NCBI GenBank assembly: GCA_963707695.1
Contig: CAVPQY010000004.1
Location: forward strand, 310,001 to 374,000
Direction of reading: 5' to 3'
Length of the DNA stretch: 64,000 nucleotides
From: JAOPZW01 sp963707695
GTDB lineage: Bacteria; Actinomycetota; Thermoleophilia; Solirubrobacterales; Solirubrobacteraceae
The notes beneath the pieces were generated by a model. That model was given only the letters and a program-made list of their open reading frames with translations. It did no database searches and was not told where the DNA came from. Below are positions 39,590-49,034 of the stretch, piece after piece (position 1 is the first letter of the stretch; each line of letters begins with the position of its first letter). Position numbers and translations under genes: made by a program.

Positions 39590-40320
39590 GCGCCGCCGAC
39601 GCGGTGCTGTGGCACGACCTCGAGTGCGGCGGCTACGCCGAGGACCTGCCGCTGTGGCGGGCGCTGGCCGACGACGAGGCCGGCGACGACCCGGTCGTCG
39701 ACATCGGGGCGGGCACCGGCCGGGTCGCGCTCGACCTGGCCGGCCACGGCCACGACGTCGTCGCGGTCGACGCCGACGCGGTCCTGCTGGGCGCGCTGCG
39801 CGACCGGGCGGCCGCCGCGGGCGTCGCCGTGGAGACGGTCGCCGGCGACGCCCGCCGGCTGGACCTCGGCGGCCGCCGCTTCGGCCTGATGATCGTGCCG
39901 ATGCAGACGGTCCAGCTGTTCGGTCCCGAGGGCCGGCTCGGGTTCCTGGCGCGCGCCCGCGCCCACCTGCGCCCCGGCGGCGTCCTGGCGCTCGCGATCG
40001 CCGATGCGCGCGACGGCGTGACCGACGAGCGGACCGAGCCCCCGCTGCCGGACCTGCGCGAGGTCGGCGGCACGCTGTACTCGAGCCGGCCGGTCGCGCT
40101 GCGCGACGAGGGCTTCGGCGTCTCCATCGAGCGCCTGCGCGAGGTCGTGACGCGCTCGGGCGAGCGCACGACGACGACCGACGTCGTCCGCCTCGACCAC
40201 CTCGACGCCGCCACGCTGGAGGCCGAGGCGCGCACGGCCGGCCTGAACCCGCTCCCCCGGCGCGTGGTGCCCCAGACCGACGAGTACGTCGGCTCGGAGG
40301 TGGTGGTCCTCGGTGGCTGA
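39586..40320 (+). CDS. Class I SAM-dependent methyltransferase
   Basis: This 244-residue protein has motif I PVVDIGAGTGRVALDLAGHG, followed by VVAVDADAVLLGALRDRAAA. Motif IV/V is FGLMIVPMQTVQLFGPEGRL, with AHLRPGGVLALAIADARD after it. The target is unknown. It is inserted between murT and gatD and coupled to both: GTGA overlap with murT, and its stop overlaps the gatD GTG by eight bases. It should therefore act with lipid II amidation or be made in equal amount. It might modify peptidoglycan precursors or the MurT-GatD complex. Confidence 0.8.
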   Translation: MSAADAVLWHDLECGGYAEDLPLWRALADDEAGDDPVVDIGAGTGRVALDLAGHGHDVVAVDADAVLLGALRDRAAAAGVAVETVAGDARRLDLGGRRFGLMIVPMQTVQLFGPEGRLGFLARARAHLRPGGVLALAIADARDGVTDERTEPPLPDLREVGGTLYSSRPVALRDEGFGVSIERLREVVTRSGERTTTTDVVRLDHLDAATLEAEARTAGLNPLPRRVVPQTDEYVGSEVVVLGG

Positions 40321-41050
40321 GCGCACCCTGCGCGTCTGCGCGCTCTACCCCGAGCTCATGAACATCTACGCCGACCGCGGGAACCTCCTGCTGCTCGAGC
40401 GCCGCTGCGCCTGGCGCGGGCTCGGCTTCACGGCGACGGCGGCGACGCTCGGCGACCGGGTCGACCCCGACGCGCACGACCTCTTCTACCTCGGCGGCGG
40501 TCAGGACCGCGACCAGGCGCTCTGCGCGCGCGACCTCGTGACCACCAAGCGCGAGGCCCTGCACGCCGCGGCCGACCGCGGCGCGGTCGTCCTCGGCGTG
40601 TGCGGCGGCTTCCAGCTCCTCGGCCACAGCTACGTGCTCGGGGACGAGGAGCTGCCCGGGGCGGGCCTCGTCGACCTGCGCACCGTGCGCGAGGACGGCC
40701 CGCGCCTGATCGGGAACGTCGCCATCGAGGTGCAGCTCCCCGGGCTCGACCGAGCGCGCGTCCTCGCCGGCTTCGAGAACCACGGCGGGCGCACGCACCT
40801 CGGACCGGGCGCGCAGCCGCTCGGCCGCGTCCTGAAGGGCCACGGCAACACCGGCTCGTCGGGCTTCGAGGGCGTGCGCCGCGACCACGTCGTCGGCACG
40901 TACCTCCACGGCCCGCTGCTCCCGAAGAACGCGTGGTTCGCCGACTGGCTCGTGGCGACCGCCCTCGGCCTGGACGCCCCGCTGGCGGCGCTCGACGACC
41001 GCCTGGAGGACGCGGCGCACGCCGGTGCGAGGCAGGCGGCCGGGATCTGA
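40313..41050 (+). CDS. gatD: Lipid II isoglutaminyl synthase, GatD subunit
   Basis: In this 245-residue class I glutamine amidotransferase of CobQ type the catalytic Cys is in VVLGVCGGFQLLGHSYVLGD. The His is in VVGTYLHGPLLPKNAWFADW. The first strand reads RVCALYPELMNIYADRGNLL, and HDLFYLGGGQDRDQALCARD is the usual glutamine-binding stretch. It feeds ammonia to MurT for amidation of lipid II. The GTG start overlaps the methyltransferase stop. The operon ends here, and a new -10-like TAAAGT begins the transporter operon. Confidence 0.9.
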   Translation: MAERTLRVCALYPELMNIYADRGNLLLLERRCAWRGLGFTATAATLGDRVDPDAHDLFYLGGGQDRDQALCARDLVTTKREALHAAADRGAVVLGVCGGFQLLGHSYVLGDEELPGAGLVDLRTVREDGPRLIGNVAIEVQLPGLDRARVLAGFENHGGRTHLGPGAQPLGRVLKGHGNTGSSGFEGVRRDHVVGTYLHGPLLPKNAWFADWLVATALGLDAPLAALDDRLEDAAHAGARQAAGI

Positions 41051-41054
41051 GCGG

Positions 41055-41060
41055 TAAAGT
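41055..41060 (+). promoter_or_regulatory. -10-like TAAAGT for the osmoprotectant ABC operon
   Basis: TAAAGT lies five bases after the gatD stop and 38 bases before the TTG start. A GGGAG ribosome-binding site lies between them. Confidence 0.45.
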
Positions 41061-41098
41061 TCCCCGCTTCCGCCCGCCTGCTGCGCGGGAGCCTCCCC

Positions 41099-42126
<1,028 letters not shown>

Positions 42127-42130
<4 letters not shown>

Positions 42131-42855
42131 GCGCGGGCGGTGCCTGGATCCTCGTCGCGCAGTCCTCGGGCGGCTTCTTCCGCGACCGCAGCCACGACGA
42201 CTCGTGCGTCGCCAACAACGGGATCTGCCCGCGCTGGGCCTGGGACAACTTCGACCGCTACACGCACCCGTTCGTGCAGCACCTCGAGCTCGTGCTCATC
42301 TCGACCGGCGCCGGCTTCCTCATCGCGTCGGCGCTCGCACTCGTCGCCCACCGGCGCCGGTGGCTCGTCGCGCCGGTGACGCAGGTCAGCGCGATCCTCT
42401 ACACGATCCCGAGCCTGGCGGCCTTCTTCCTGCTGCTGCCGCTCACCGGGCGCGGCACGACGACCGCCGTGATCGCGCTGTGCTCCTACACGCTGCTCAT
42501 CCTCTTCCGCAACACGCTGGCCGGCCTCGACGGCGTCCCGGAGGACGCCCGCGACGCGGGCCGCGGGATGGGCTACACCGACCGCCAGCTGCTCTGGCGC
42601 GTCGAGGTGCCGCTCGCGGCGCCCGCCATCCTCGCCGGCCTGCGCATCGCGCTGACGACGACCGTGGGCCTGGCGGCGCTGGCCTTCTACGCCGGCGCGG
42701 GCGGCCTCGGCGAGTCGCTCGCCTCGCAGAAGGACTTCAAGACGAACGTCGTGCTGGCCGGTGGCCTGTGCGTCGTGATGGCGGCGGCGCTCGACGGCCT
42801 CGTGCTCCTGCTCCAGCGCCTCGTGACCCCCTGGACGCGGAGCCGCCCGGCGTGA
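42127..42855 (+). CDS. Osmoprotectant ABC transporter permease (OpuCB/ProW-like)
   Basis: This 242-residue permease has five to six membrane segments (LVLISTGAGFLIASALALVA, TTAVIALCSYTLLILFRNTL, LAALAFYAGAGGLGESLASQ). The EAA-type loop is DGVPEDARDAGRGMGYTDRQ. The N-terminus has an extracytoplasmic-looking stretch with two Cys (DDSCVANNGICPRW), which may form a disulphide. GTG start overlapping opuCA by four bases. With the second permease it would form a heterodimer for choline or betaine import. Confidence 0.85.
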
Positions 42856-43616
42856 CCGGCGCGCTCGCGTTCCTCGGCCCGTTCGGTGACGCGGTGGACT
42901 TCGTCCTGCACGAGCGCGAGGGTCCCGGCGGGGCCCAGGTCGGCGGCGGCCAGCTCATCCCGCTCGCGATCAAGCAGCTCGAGCTCGCCGGCGCCGCGAT
43001 CGCCGTGGCGATCGTCGTGGGCCTGCCGATCGGCCTCTGGCTCGGCCACACCCGGCGCGGCTCGTTCGTCGCGGTGACCGTCGCGAACGTCGGCCGCGCG
43101 GTGCCGTCCATCGGCCTGGTCTTCCTCTTCTTCGCGGTGCTCGGCGCGGGCTTCCTGAACATCATGCTCGCGCTCGTGCTGCTCGCGATCCCGCCGATCC
43201 TCACGAACGCCTACACCGGCGTGCGCGAGGTCGAGGCGGACGTCGTCGACGCCGCGCGCGGCGTCGGCATGACCGGCGCGGAGATCGTGCGGCGGGTCGA
43301 GCTCCCGCTCGCGCTGCCGCTCGTCGCCGCCGGCATCCGGACCTCGACGGTCAACGTCATCGCGACGGCGACCCTGGGGCCCGAGGGGGGCGTCGTGACA
43401 CTCGGCGACCCCATCATCAACCCGACGGCCTACGGCGGCTCCGGCCGGCTCGGGGCGGCCCTGCTCGTCGCCATCCTCGCGGTGGCGGCGGAGGTCGGCC
43501 TGGGCGCGGTGGAGCGCGCCGTGACGCCGAAGGGCACCCAAACGCGGCGGCCGGGACGTGGGGGGCTGCTCCTCGCCCGACTGCCGACAGCCAAGAGGAG
43601 GGCACAACCGACATGA
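42852..43616 (+). CDS. Osmoprotectant ABC transporter permease (OpuCD-like)
   Basis: The protein has 254 residues. The membrane segments include QLELAGAAIAVAIVVGLPIG, AVPSIGLVFLFFAVLGAGFL, and MLALVLLAIPPILTNAYTGV. The EAA loop is REVEADVVDAARGVGMTGAE, with MTGAEIVRRVELPLALPLVA after it. It ends TLGDPIINPTAYGGSG and a basic cytoplasmic tail. GTG start overlapping the first permease by four bases, and its stop is overlapped by the binding-protein ATG. It supplies the second half of the transmembrane channel. Confidence 0.85.
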   Translation: MTGALAFLGPFGDAVDFVLHEREGPGGAQVGGGQLIPLAIKQLELAGAAIAVAIVVGLPIGLWLGHTRRGSFVAVTVANVGRAVPSIGLVFLFFAVLGAGFLNIMLALVLLAIPPILTNAYTGVREVEADVVDAARGVGMTGAEIVRRVELPLALPLVAAGIRTSTVNVIATATLGPEGGVVTLGDPIINPTAYGGSGRLGAALLVAILAVAAEVGLGAVERAVTPKGTQTRRPGRGGLLLARLPTAKRRAQPT

Positions 43617-44623
43617 CCATCCGACGCGCACGATCCCTGCGGGGGTCCCTGCGCCTCCTGGCAGCGCTCGCGCTGCTGCTGCTCGCCGTGACCGGTGTTG
43701 CGGCCTGCGGCAGCGACGACAACAACGACAGCTCGTCGAGCTCGTCGTCCTCGTCGTCGACCGACGGGGGCGCGCTCATCAAGACCAACAGCGCCAACGG
43801 CAAGACGACGCTCGTCGTCGGCTCGAAGAACTTCACCGAGCAGAAGGTGCTCGGGGAGATCTACGCGCAGGCCCTCGGCGCCGCCGGCTACAAGGTCCGC
43901 AAGGAGCTCAACCTCGGCGACGAGCAGACGGCCCTGAAGGCGCTGAAGTCCGGGACCATCTCGGGGTACCCCGAGTACACCGGCACGGCGCTGCTGTCGT
44001 TCCTGGGCGTCAAGGCGGGCAACCTGCCCAAGAGCGACGCCGCGGCCTACGAGCAGGTCAAGGCGGGGATGGCCAAGCAGGGCATCACGGCCGAGGCCCC
44101 GACGCCGTTCACGTCGTCCAACGAGGTCGGCGTGACCAAGGCGACGGCGGACAAGCTCGGCCTGAAGACGATCAGCGACCTCAAGGGCAAGAGCCAGGAC
44201 CTCACGCTCTACGGCTCCCCTGAGTGCCGGACGCGGCTGGACTGCCTGCTCGGCCTCCAGCAGGTCTACGGGCTGAAGTTCAAGAAGTTCGTGCCCGTCA
44301 ACATCGACCAGCGCCACGAGGTGCTCAAGAGCGGGCAGGCCGACCTGTCGATCGTCTTCACGACCGACCCGCAGATCAAGCGCAACGGCGAGGTCCTCCT
44401 CCAGGACGACAAGGGCATGTTCCCGCCCTACAACTCGACGTTCCTGCTCAAGAGCAGCACGGCCCAGTCGGCGGGGCCGGACCTGACCGAGACCATCGCG
44501 CTCGTCAACAAGAACCTGACGGCCGAGGTCATGCAGGAGCTCAACGCGCGCGTGGACCTCGACAAGGACACGCCCGCGGCGGCCGCGGCCGCCTACCTCA
44601 AGCAGTTCAAGCTCGTCAGCTAG
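43613..44623 (+). CDS. Osmoprotectant-binding lipoprotein (OpuCC-like)
   Basis: In this 336-residue protein the lipobox is VAAC after a signal peptide (LLAALALLLLAVTGVAACGS), then a poly-Ser linker. The mature part opens LVVGSKNFTEQKVLGEIYAQ and has ISGYPEYTGTALLSFLGVK, the standard glycine-betaine/choline-binding (OpuAC/QAT) start. The ligand-binding aromatic residues lie in FTSSNEVGVTKATADKLGLK and in later 'Y' positions. It would deliver betaine, carnitine or choline to the permease. The ribosome-binding site GAGGAGG lies in the overlap, with ATGA coupling. Confidence 0.9.
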   Translation: MTIRRARSLRGSLRLLAALALLLLAVTGVAACGSDDNNDSSSSSSSSSSTDGGALIKTNSANGKTTLVVGSKNFTEQKVLGEIYAQALGAAGYKVRKELNLGDEQTALKALKSGTISGYPEYTGTALLSFLGVKAGNLPKSDAAAYEQVKAGMAKQGITAEAPTPFTSSNEVGVTKATADKLGLKTISDLKGKSQDLTLYGSPECRTRLDCLLGLQQVYGLKFKKFVPVNIDQRHEVLKSGQADLSIVFTTDPQIKRNGEVLLQDDKGMFPPYNSTFLLKSSTAQSAGPDLTETIALVNKNLTAEVMQELNARVDLDKDTPAAAAAAYLKQFKLVS

Positions 44624-44675
44624 GAGAAGACCCCACCACTCAGCCCCAACGCCTGACGTGCGGTCCGCGGCGCGG

Positions 44676-45380
44676 CTAGTCCGTGCCGTGGACCAGCACG
44701 TCGCCCGCGTCGGCGCGGGCCACGATGCGCCGGGTCGCGCGGTCGTTGCGCAGCACGCCGCCGCCCACCTCGTCGCTGCCCGCCTTCGAGACGGTGTCGA
44801 CCCGGTACTCGCCGGGCGGGACCTGGACGTCCACGTCGCCGGCGTCCGAGGACGCCCGCACGTCGACGGGGCTCGTGGCGAAGGCCAGGTCGAGGTCGCC
44901 GACGTCGGTCGAGGCCGTCACCGACACGGGCACGAGGTTGCGGCCCGTCACGTCGCCGGCGTCGGTGCGCAGCGTGACGTGGCCGGCCAGCCCGTCGACC
45001 GAGATGTCCCCCGCCCCGCCGTCGACGGTCACGTCGGTGTCGAAGGGGACGCGGAGCTCGAGGTCGGCGGTGCAGCGGTCCATGACGCCCACCTGCGGGC
45101 AGTCGGCGCGGACCTCGAGCGTCGAGCCGTGCTGCGTCGTCGACACGTGCGGCTGCCGCCACAGCCAGCGCTCGCGGGAGACGAGCGTGACGCGCTGCGC
45201 GCGGGCGGCCACGAGCTTGACGTCCCCGTCGTCCGCACGCACGACGACCCGCTCCACGGGCCGCATGAGCGTCCGCTCGTGCGTCGCCCGCTTCGTCAGC
45301 GCCTCGGTGGCCGCGACGGCGACGCCGGAGAACGCCGTGAGCGCGATCGCCACGAGGACGAAGACCTTGCCGGTGGACAT
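44676..45380 (-). CDS. DUF4097-like beta-strand repeat protein, membrane-anchored
   Basis: This 234-residue protein has an N-terminal membrane helix (VFVLVAIALTAFSGVAVAAT). Repeated short strands of the DUF4097/LiaF-type beta helix follow: VVVRADDGDVKLVAARAQRV, VTVDGGAGDISVDGLAGHVT, LRTDAGDVTGRNLVPVSVTA, VRASSDAGDVDVQVPPGEYR. One Cys pair is present (DCPQVGVMDRCTA). Family members are putative adhesins or sensors of envelope stress. The ATG at 45380 was chosen; a TTG at 45422 would add 14 residues ahead of it. Confidence 0.7.
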   Translation of the reverse strand: MSTGKVFVLVAIALTAFSGVAVAATEALTKRATHERTLMRPVERVVVRADDGDVKLVAARAQRVTLVSRERWLWRQPHVSTTQHGSTLEVRADCPQVGVMDRCTADLELRVPFDTDVTVDGGAGDISVDGLAGHVTLRTDAGDVTGRNLVPVSVTASTDVGDLDLAFATSPVDVRASSDAGDVDVQVPPGEYRVDTVSKAGSDEVGGGVLRNDRATRRIVARADAGDVLVHGTD

Positions 45381-45466
45381 CTGACCGGCACGGTAGGACC
45401 CGAACGACCGCCAGGGCCTCAAGCTGGCCGACCGCCGCAGGTGCGGCTAGCCGTACCCGGGGCGGC

Positions 45467-45913
45467 TCAGGCGCCGGCGCCGAAGCCGCCGCTGGACCCG
45501 AAGCCGCCGTCCCCGCGTCCCGTCGCGCCGAGCTCGTCGAGCTCGACGGGCTCCGGGGCGGCGACGGCGACCACGACGAGCTGGGCGACCCGGTCGCCGG
45601 CGCGGAGGGTGACCGGGTGCTCGCGGTCGGTGTTCAGCAGCAGGACGCGCACCTCGCCGCGGTACCCGGCGTCGATGAGCCCGGGCGCGTTGACGAGCGC
45701 GACGCCGTGACGCAGCGCCAGCCCCGAGCGCGGCAGGACCAGGCCGGCGTGCCCGGGCGGCAGCTCGACCGCGAGGCCGGTGGGGACCGAGGCGCGGCCG
45801 CCCGGCGCGAGCGTGACGTCCTCGACCGTGACGAGGTCGAGCCCGGCGTCGCCGTCGTGGGCCCGCGCCGGCAGCACCGCGGCCGGGTGCAGGCGGCGGA
45901 CGCCGAGCCTCAC
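45467..45913 (-). CDS. dut: dUTP diphosphatase
   Basis: This 148-residue trimeric dUTPase has its five motifs present. They are DAGLDLVTVED, VLPRSGLALRHGV, NAPGLIDAGYRGEVRV (with the catalytic Asp and substrate Tyr), RAGDRVAQLVVV, and GRGDGGFGSSGGFG at the end. It removes dUTP and gives dUMP for thymidylate. The GTG start overlaps the hflX stop, so it is the second gene of an hflX-dut operon. The C-terminal arm is a little longer and glycine-rich. Confidence 0.9.
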   Translation of the reverse strand: MRLGVRRLHPAAVLPARAHDGDAGLDLVTVEDVTLAPGGRASVPTGLAVELPPGHAGLVLPRSGLALRHGVALVNAPGLIDAGYRGEVRVLLLNTDREHPVTLRAGDRVAQLVVVAVAAPEPVELDELGATGRGDGGFGSSGGFGAGA

Positions 45914-47286
45914 GGGCCGGCGGTGGTGCCGGAGCCGTTCGCCCCGGCGGAGCCGTTGCCGGCCGCGGGCCCGTCGGCGGCGCCGTCGTCGACCGCGAAG
46001 CGCGCGTAGCGCTCCGCCACCGGGGCCGGGACGCGGGCGCGGACGCGCACGCCGTCGGCGGTGTCCGTGCGCTCGAGGTCGCCGGCGACGTCGTGGAGCT
46101 CGGCCAGCCGGCCGCCCTCGGCGAAGGGGACGAGGAGGTCGACGGGCCGCAGCGTCGCGCGGAAGGCCCGCTCGACGCGGTCCTGGAGCTCGTCCAGGCC
46201 CTCGCCGTCGAGGGCGGAGACGAGCACCCCGTCGGGGTGGCGCAGCCGCAGCTCCTCGCGCCGGTCGGCATCGAGCGCATCGGCCTTGTTGAGCACGAGC
46301 AGCCGCGGCGTGTGCTCCGCCCCGATCTCGTCCAGGACGCCGTCGACGGCGCGCAGCATCTCGTCGAGCTCCTCCTCGGGCGCCGAGGCGTCGACGACGT
46401 GCAGGACGAGATCGGCCAGCCGCGTCTCCTCCAGCGTGGCGCCGAAGGCGTCGACGAGCTGGTGGGGCAGCTTGCGGATGAAGCCGACCGTGTCGGTCAG
46501 GAGGTAGGGGCGCCCGTCGATCCGCAGGACGCGGGTCGTCGGGTCCAGCGTGTGGAAGAGGCGGTCGCGCACGCCGACGCTCGCGCCGGTCAGCGCGTTG
46601 AGGAGCGTCGACTTGCCGGCGTTCGTGTAGCCGGCCAGCGCGATCTGCGGCAGGTGCGCGCGGTCGCGCTCGGCCCGCATCGTCGCCCGCGAGCCCTTGA
46701 CGCCCTCGAGCCGCCGGCGCAGCGCCGCGATCCGGTCGCGCGCCAGGCGGCGGTCGGTCTCGATCTGCGACTCGCCGGGGCCGCGGGTCGCGAAGCCGCC
46801 GCTCGAGACGCCGCCCAGGCGCTCGAGGTGGCTCCACAGGCCGCGCATGCGGGCGAGGTTGTACTCGAGCTGCGCGAGCTCGACCTGGAGCTTGCCCTCG
46901 GCCGTGTGCGCGTGCGCCGCGAAGATGTCGAGGATCGTCGCCGTGCGGTCGACGACCGGCATCGCGAGCTCCTGCTCGAGGTTGCGCTCCTGGCGCGGCG
47001 AGAGCTCGTCGTCGGCGGCGATGAGGTTCGCGTCGGCGGCCTTGGCCGCCGCCTTGACCTCCTCGAGCTTGCCCGGCCCGAGGTAGGAGTTCGGGTGCGG
47101 GCGGTCGCGGTGCTGGACGCTCTGGCCGACGACGTCGACCCCGGCGGTGCGCAGCAGCTCGCGCAGCTCGGAGAGGTCGTCGCCCTCCTCCAGCGCGGCG
47201 ATGAGGTACGCGCGCTGCTTGGCGCGCGAGGTCCCGGCGGTGCCCGCGCGGGTGGCGGTGGTGCGTCCGTGTCGGCCCTTCTGCAT
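45910..47286 (-). CDS. hflX: GTPase HflX
   Basis: The 458-residue protein has the N-terminal HflX domain (DDLSELRELLRTAGVDVVGQ and VQHRDRPHPNSYLGPGKLEE). The coiled helix RGPGESQIETDRRLARDRIA follows. The G domain has G1 LAGYTNAGKSTLLNAL, G3 TDTVGFIRKLPHQLV and G4 VLNKADALDADR, with G5 VSALDGEGL. HflX splits stalled or heat-stressed 70S ribosomes and helps antibiotic tolerance. The C-terminal tail is Gly/Ala-rich. The ATG at 47286 has TAGACT eight bases upstream. Confidence 0.95.
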   Translation of the reverse strand: MQKGRHGRTTATRAGTAGTSRAKQRAYLIAALEEGDDLSELRELLRTAGVDVVGQSVQHRDRPHPNSYLGPGKLEEVKAAAKAADANLIAADDELSPRQERNLEQELAMPVVDRTATILDIFAAHAHTAEGKLQVELAQLEYNLARMRGLWSHLERLGGVSSGGFATRGPGESQIETDRRLARDRIAALRRRLEGVKGSRATMRAERDRAHLPQIALAGYTNAGKSTLLNALTGASVGVRDRLFHTLDPTTRVLRIDGRPYLLTDTVGFIRKLPHQLVDAFGATLEETRLADLVLHVVDASAPEEELDEMLRAVDGVLDEIGAEHTPRLLVLNKADALDADRREELRLRHPDGVLVSALDGEGLDELQDRVERAFRATLRPVDLLVPFAEGGRLAELHDVAGDLERTDTADGVRVRARVPAPVAERYARFAVDDGAADGPAAGNGSAGANGSGTTAGP

Positions 47287-47294
47287 GCCCGTCC

Positions 47295-47300
47295 AGTCTA
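47295..47300 (-). promoter_or_regulatory. Leaderless-type -10 (TAGACT) for hflX
   Basis: TAGACT on the minus strand lies eight bases before the ATG at 47286. Confidence 0.45.
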
Positions 47301-47378
47301 GGCGTCCGTCGGGTCTCCGTCAGACCGCTCCCACGACCCCGACGGGATGGGTTAGGGTCGCGCCGAAAGGGGGTCCGG

Positions 47379-47756
47379 ATGCACGACCACGTCCGCATCG
47401 GCACCGCAGCCACCACCCTCGGCGTCAGCATCGACACGCTGCGCCGCTGGGAGCGCGCGGGGCGCGTGACCTTCACGCGCAAGGGACGCCAGCGCTACCT
47501 CGGCAACGCCGAGCTGGCGACCCTGCTCCGCGAGCGCGCCGCCCGCGACGGCCGGGCGGTGGTGCGCAACCGGATCCCCGGGATCGTCCTCGGCGTCCGC
47601 CGCGACGAGAGCCTCGCCCAGATCGAGCTCGCCTGCGGCGCGCACCGCGTCGTCGCGCTCATGCCGCGCGAGCGCGCCGATGCGCTGCACCTCAAGCCGG
47701 GCGACACGGTCACCGCGGTCATGAAGCCCTCGGCGATCCTCGTCGAGCCCGACTGA
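47379..47756 (+). CDS. MerR-like HTH plus Mop domain protein (paralogue A)
   Basis: The N-terminal 45 residues of this 125-residue protein are a MerR/excisionase-type helix-turn-helix (IGTAATTLGVSIDTLRRWER, AGRVTFTRKGRQRYL). The C-terminal 65 are a molybdopterin-binding Mop (TOBE-like) domain (RNRIPGIVLGVRRDESLAQI, LKPGDTVTAVMKPSAILVE). The combination is that of small oxyanion-sensing regulators of the ModE type. A TAGGGT and an AAAGGGGG ribosome-binding site precede the ATG. Its paralogue lies at 47814-48200 and converges on it. It probably senses molybdate or tungstate. Confidence 0.75.
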   Translation: MHDHVRIGTAATTLGVSIDTLRRWERAGRVTFTRKGRQRYLGNAELATLLRERAARDGRAVVRNRIPGIVLGVRRDESLAQIELACGAHRVVALMPRERADALHLKPGDTVTAVMKPSAILVEPD

Positions 47757-47813
47757 GGCGGTTGCCGCCACGTCGAGCCCGACGGGGACGAGCGAGGCGG
47801 GCGGGCGGGGTCG

Positions 47814-48200
47814 TCATGGCGCGCGCTGCACCATGACGGACGTCGCCTTGACGGTCGCGACCGCCTCGACGCCTTCGGTCAGGCCGAGCTCCTCCACCGC
47901 GTCGCGGGTCACCGCCGCGGTGACCAGGAAGGGGCCGGCCTGCAGCTCGACGAGCGCCATGACGCCGTCGACCTCGACGGAGCGCACCACGCCCGGGAAG
48001 CGGTTGCGGGCGGACAGCTGGGCGCCGGTGCGGTGCCGCGCGGGCCGCGCGCGGAGGCGCTCGACCTCCGCCCGGCTCACGAGCCGCCGGTTGCGCCCGT
48101 CGCGCCGCGTCGTCAGCTTGCCGTCGCGATCCCAGCGGCGCAGCGTGTCGGCGCTGACGCCCAGCTCGCGGGCGGCCTCGCCCAGGGTCAGGTCGGCCAT
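47814..48200 (-). CDS. MerR-like HTH plus Mop domain protein (paralogue B)
   Basis: This is a 128-residue protein with the same plan. The HTH is LTLGEAARELGVSADTLRRW followed by RDGKLTTRRDGRNRRLVSRA. The Mop domain is LSARNRFPGVVRSVEVDGVM, with FLVTAAVTRDAVEELGL and EGVEAVATVKATSVMVQ. It is clearly related to the gene at 47379-47756, yet the order of charged residues differs. The two may bind different sites or form mixed complexes. TAGGCT lies seven bases before the ATG. No molybdate transporter or enzyme gene is near. Confidence 0.75.
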   Translation of the reverse strand: MADLTLGEAARELGVSADTLRRWDRDGKLTTRRDGRNRRLVSRAEVERLRARPARHRTGAQLSARNRFPGVVRSVEVDGVMALVELQAGPFLVTAAVTRDAVEELGLTEGVEAVATVKATSVMVQRAP

Positions 48201-48207
48201 GGCCGCC

Positions 48208-48213
48208 AGCCTA
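48208..48213 (-). promoter_or_regulatory. Leaderless-type -10 (TAGGCT) for paralogue B
   Basis: TAGGCT on the minus strand lies seven bases before the ATG at 48200. Confidence 0.4.
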
Positions 48214-49023
48214 GGCGAGCGCCTGCCGCCGCGGCGGCGGCAGCTTCGCGTAGCGCTCGAGCAGGCCGTCGCCCGGGAGGACGATCACGCCCTCCCGCGG
48301 GTCGCCGACCCAGCAGGCCGAGCCGGTGGCCAGGGCGTGCGCCGCCAGGGCGGCGGCGCAGGCGTCGAGCTCGTCGACGGTGCGGTGCCAGAGCCCGCCG
48401 TCCTCGTCGACGACGCCGCGCAGGCGCAGGGCCGCGATCCGCTGCTGCAGGCCCCAAGGCGTGCGCTTCGCCGGCGGCCGGTGCCCGAGCAGGGCGCAGA
48501 AGACGGCGTCGGGGTAGGTCTCGAACAGGCGCCCGAAGCGGAGCGCCCCGTCGCCGACCGGCGCCTCGACAGCCGGCGGGTCGGGTGCGACCGACGAGCT
48601 CACCGGCCGGAAGAGGCCGAGCGGCGCCAGGACGCCGAAGAGGTCGAAGCCGACCTCCATCCAGCCCTCCCAGCGCGCGAGCGCCTGATCGGCGGCGGGC
48701 ACCGGGTACAGCGGCAGCCCGCGGCGGAAGAGGATCGCGTCGCAGACGCGCGAGCGCTCGTAGCGGCCCTCGGGGAGCCCGAGGCGCTCGCGCAGCGGGC
48801 TGCCCGGGGCGAGGAGGTCCAGCCGCCGCCCGGACGGCGCGTCGACGCCGACGACGGCCTCGCCGCCGAACCCGCGGACCGTCCGCGCGATCGCGGCGAC
48901 GTCGCCCGGCGCGTAGAACGTGGCCACGAGCTCGACCGCGCCGCCGCGGACCCGCCGCTCGTGGAGCGTCACGAGCTGCTGGTTGCCGGGCTTCGCCGAG
49001 ACGTCCACGCCGCAGTAGCGCAT
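48211..49023 (-). CDS. DUF429 domain-containing protein
   Basis: This 270-residue protein shows the DUF429 signature. It starts MRYCGVDVSAKPGNQQLVTL, a RNase-H-like first strand, with VVGVDAPSGRRLDLLAPGSP and YERSRVCDAILFRRGLPLYP. FETYPDAVFCALLGHRPPAK and TVDELDACAAALAAHALATG carry the acidic residues. The family has a RNase-H-like fold, suggesting nuclease or nucleotide chemistry without proof. The ATG at 49023 was preferred over a TTG at 49032. It is divergent from dapE, with 11 bases between starts. Confidence 0.7.
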   Translation of the reverse strand: MRYCGVDVSAKPGNQQLVTLHERRVRGGAVELVATFYAPGDVAAIARTVRGFGGEAVVGVDAPSGRRLDLLAPGSPLRERLGLPEGRYERSRVCDAILFRRGLPLYPVPAADQALARWEGWMEVGFDLFGVLAPLGLFRPVSSSVAPDPPAVEAPVGDGALRFGRLFETYPDAVFCALLGHRPPAKRTPWGLQQRIAALRLRGVVDEDGGLWHRTVDELDACAAALAAHALATGSACWVGDPREGVIVLPGDGLLERYAKLPPPRRQALA

Positions 49024-49034
49024 CCCCTGCAAGC

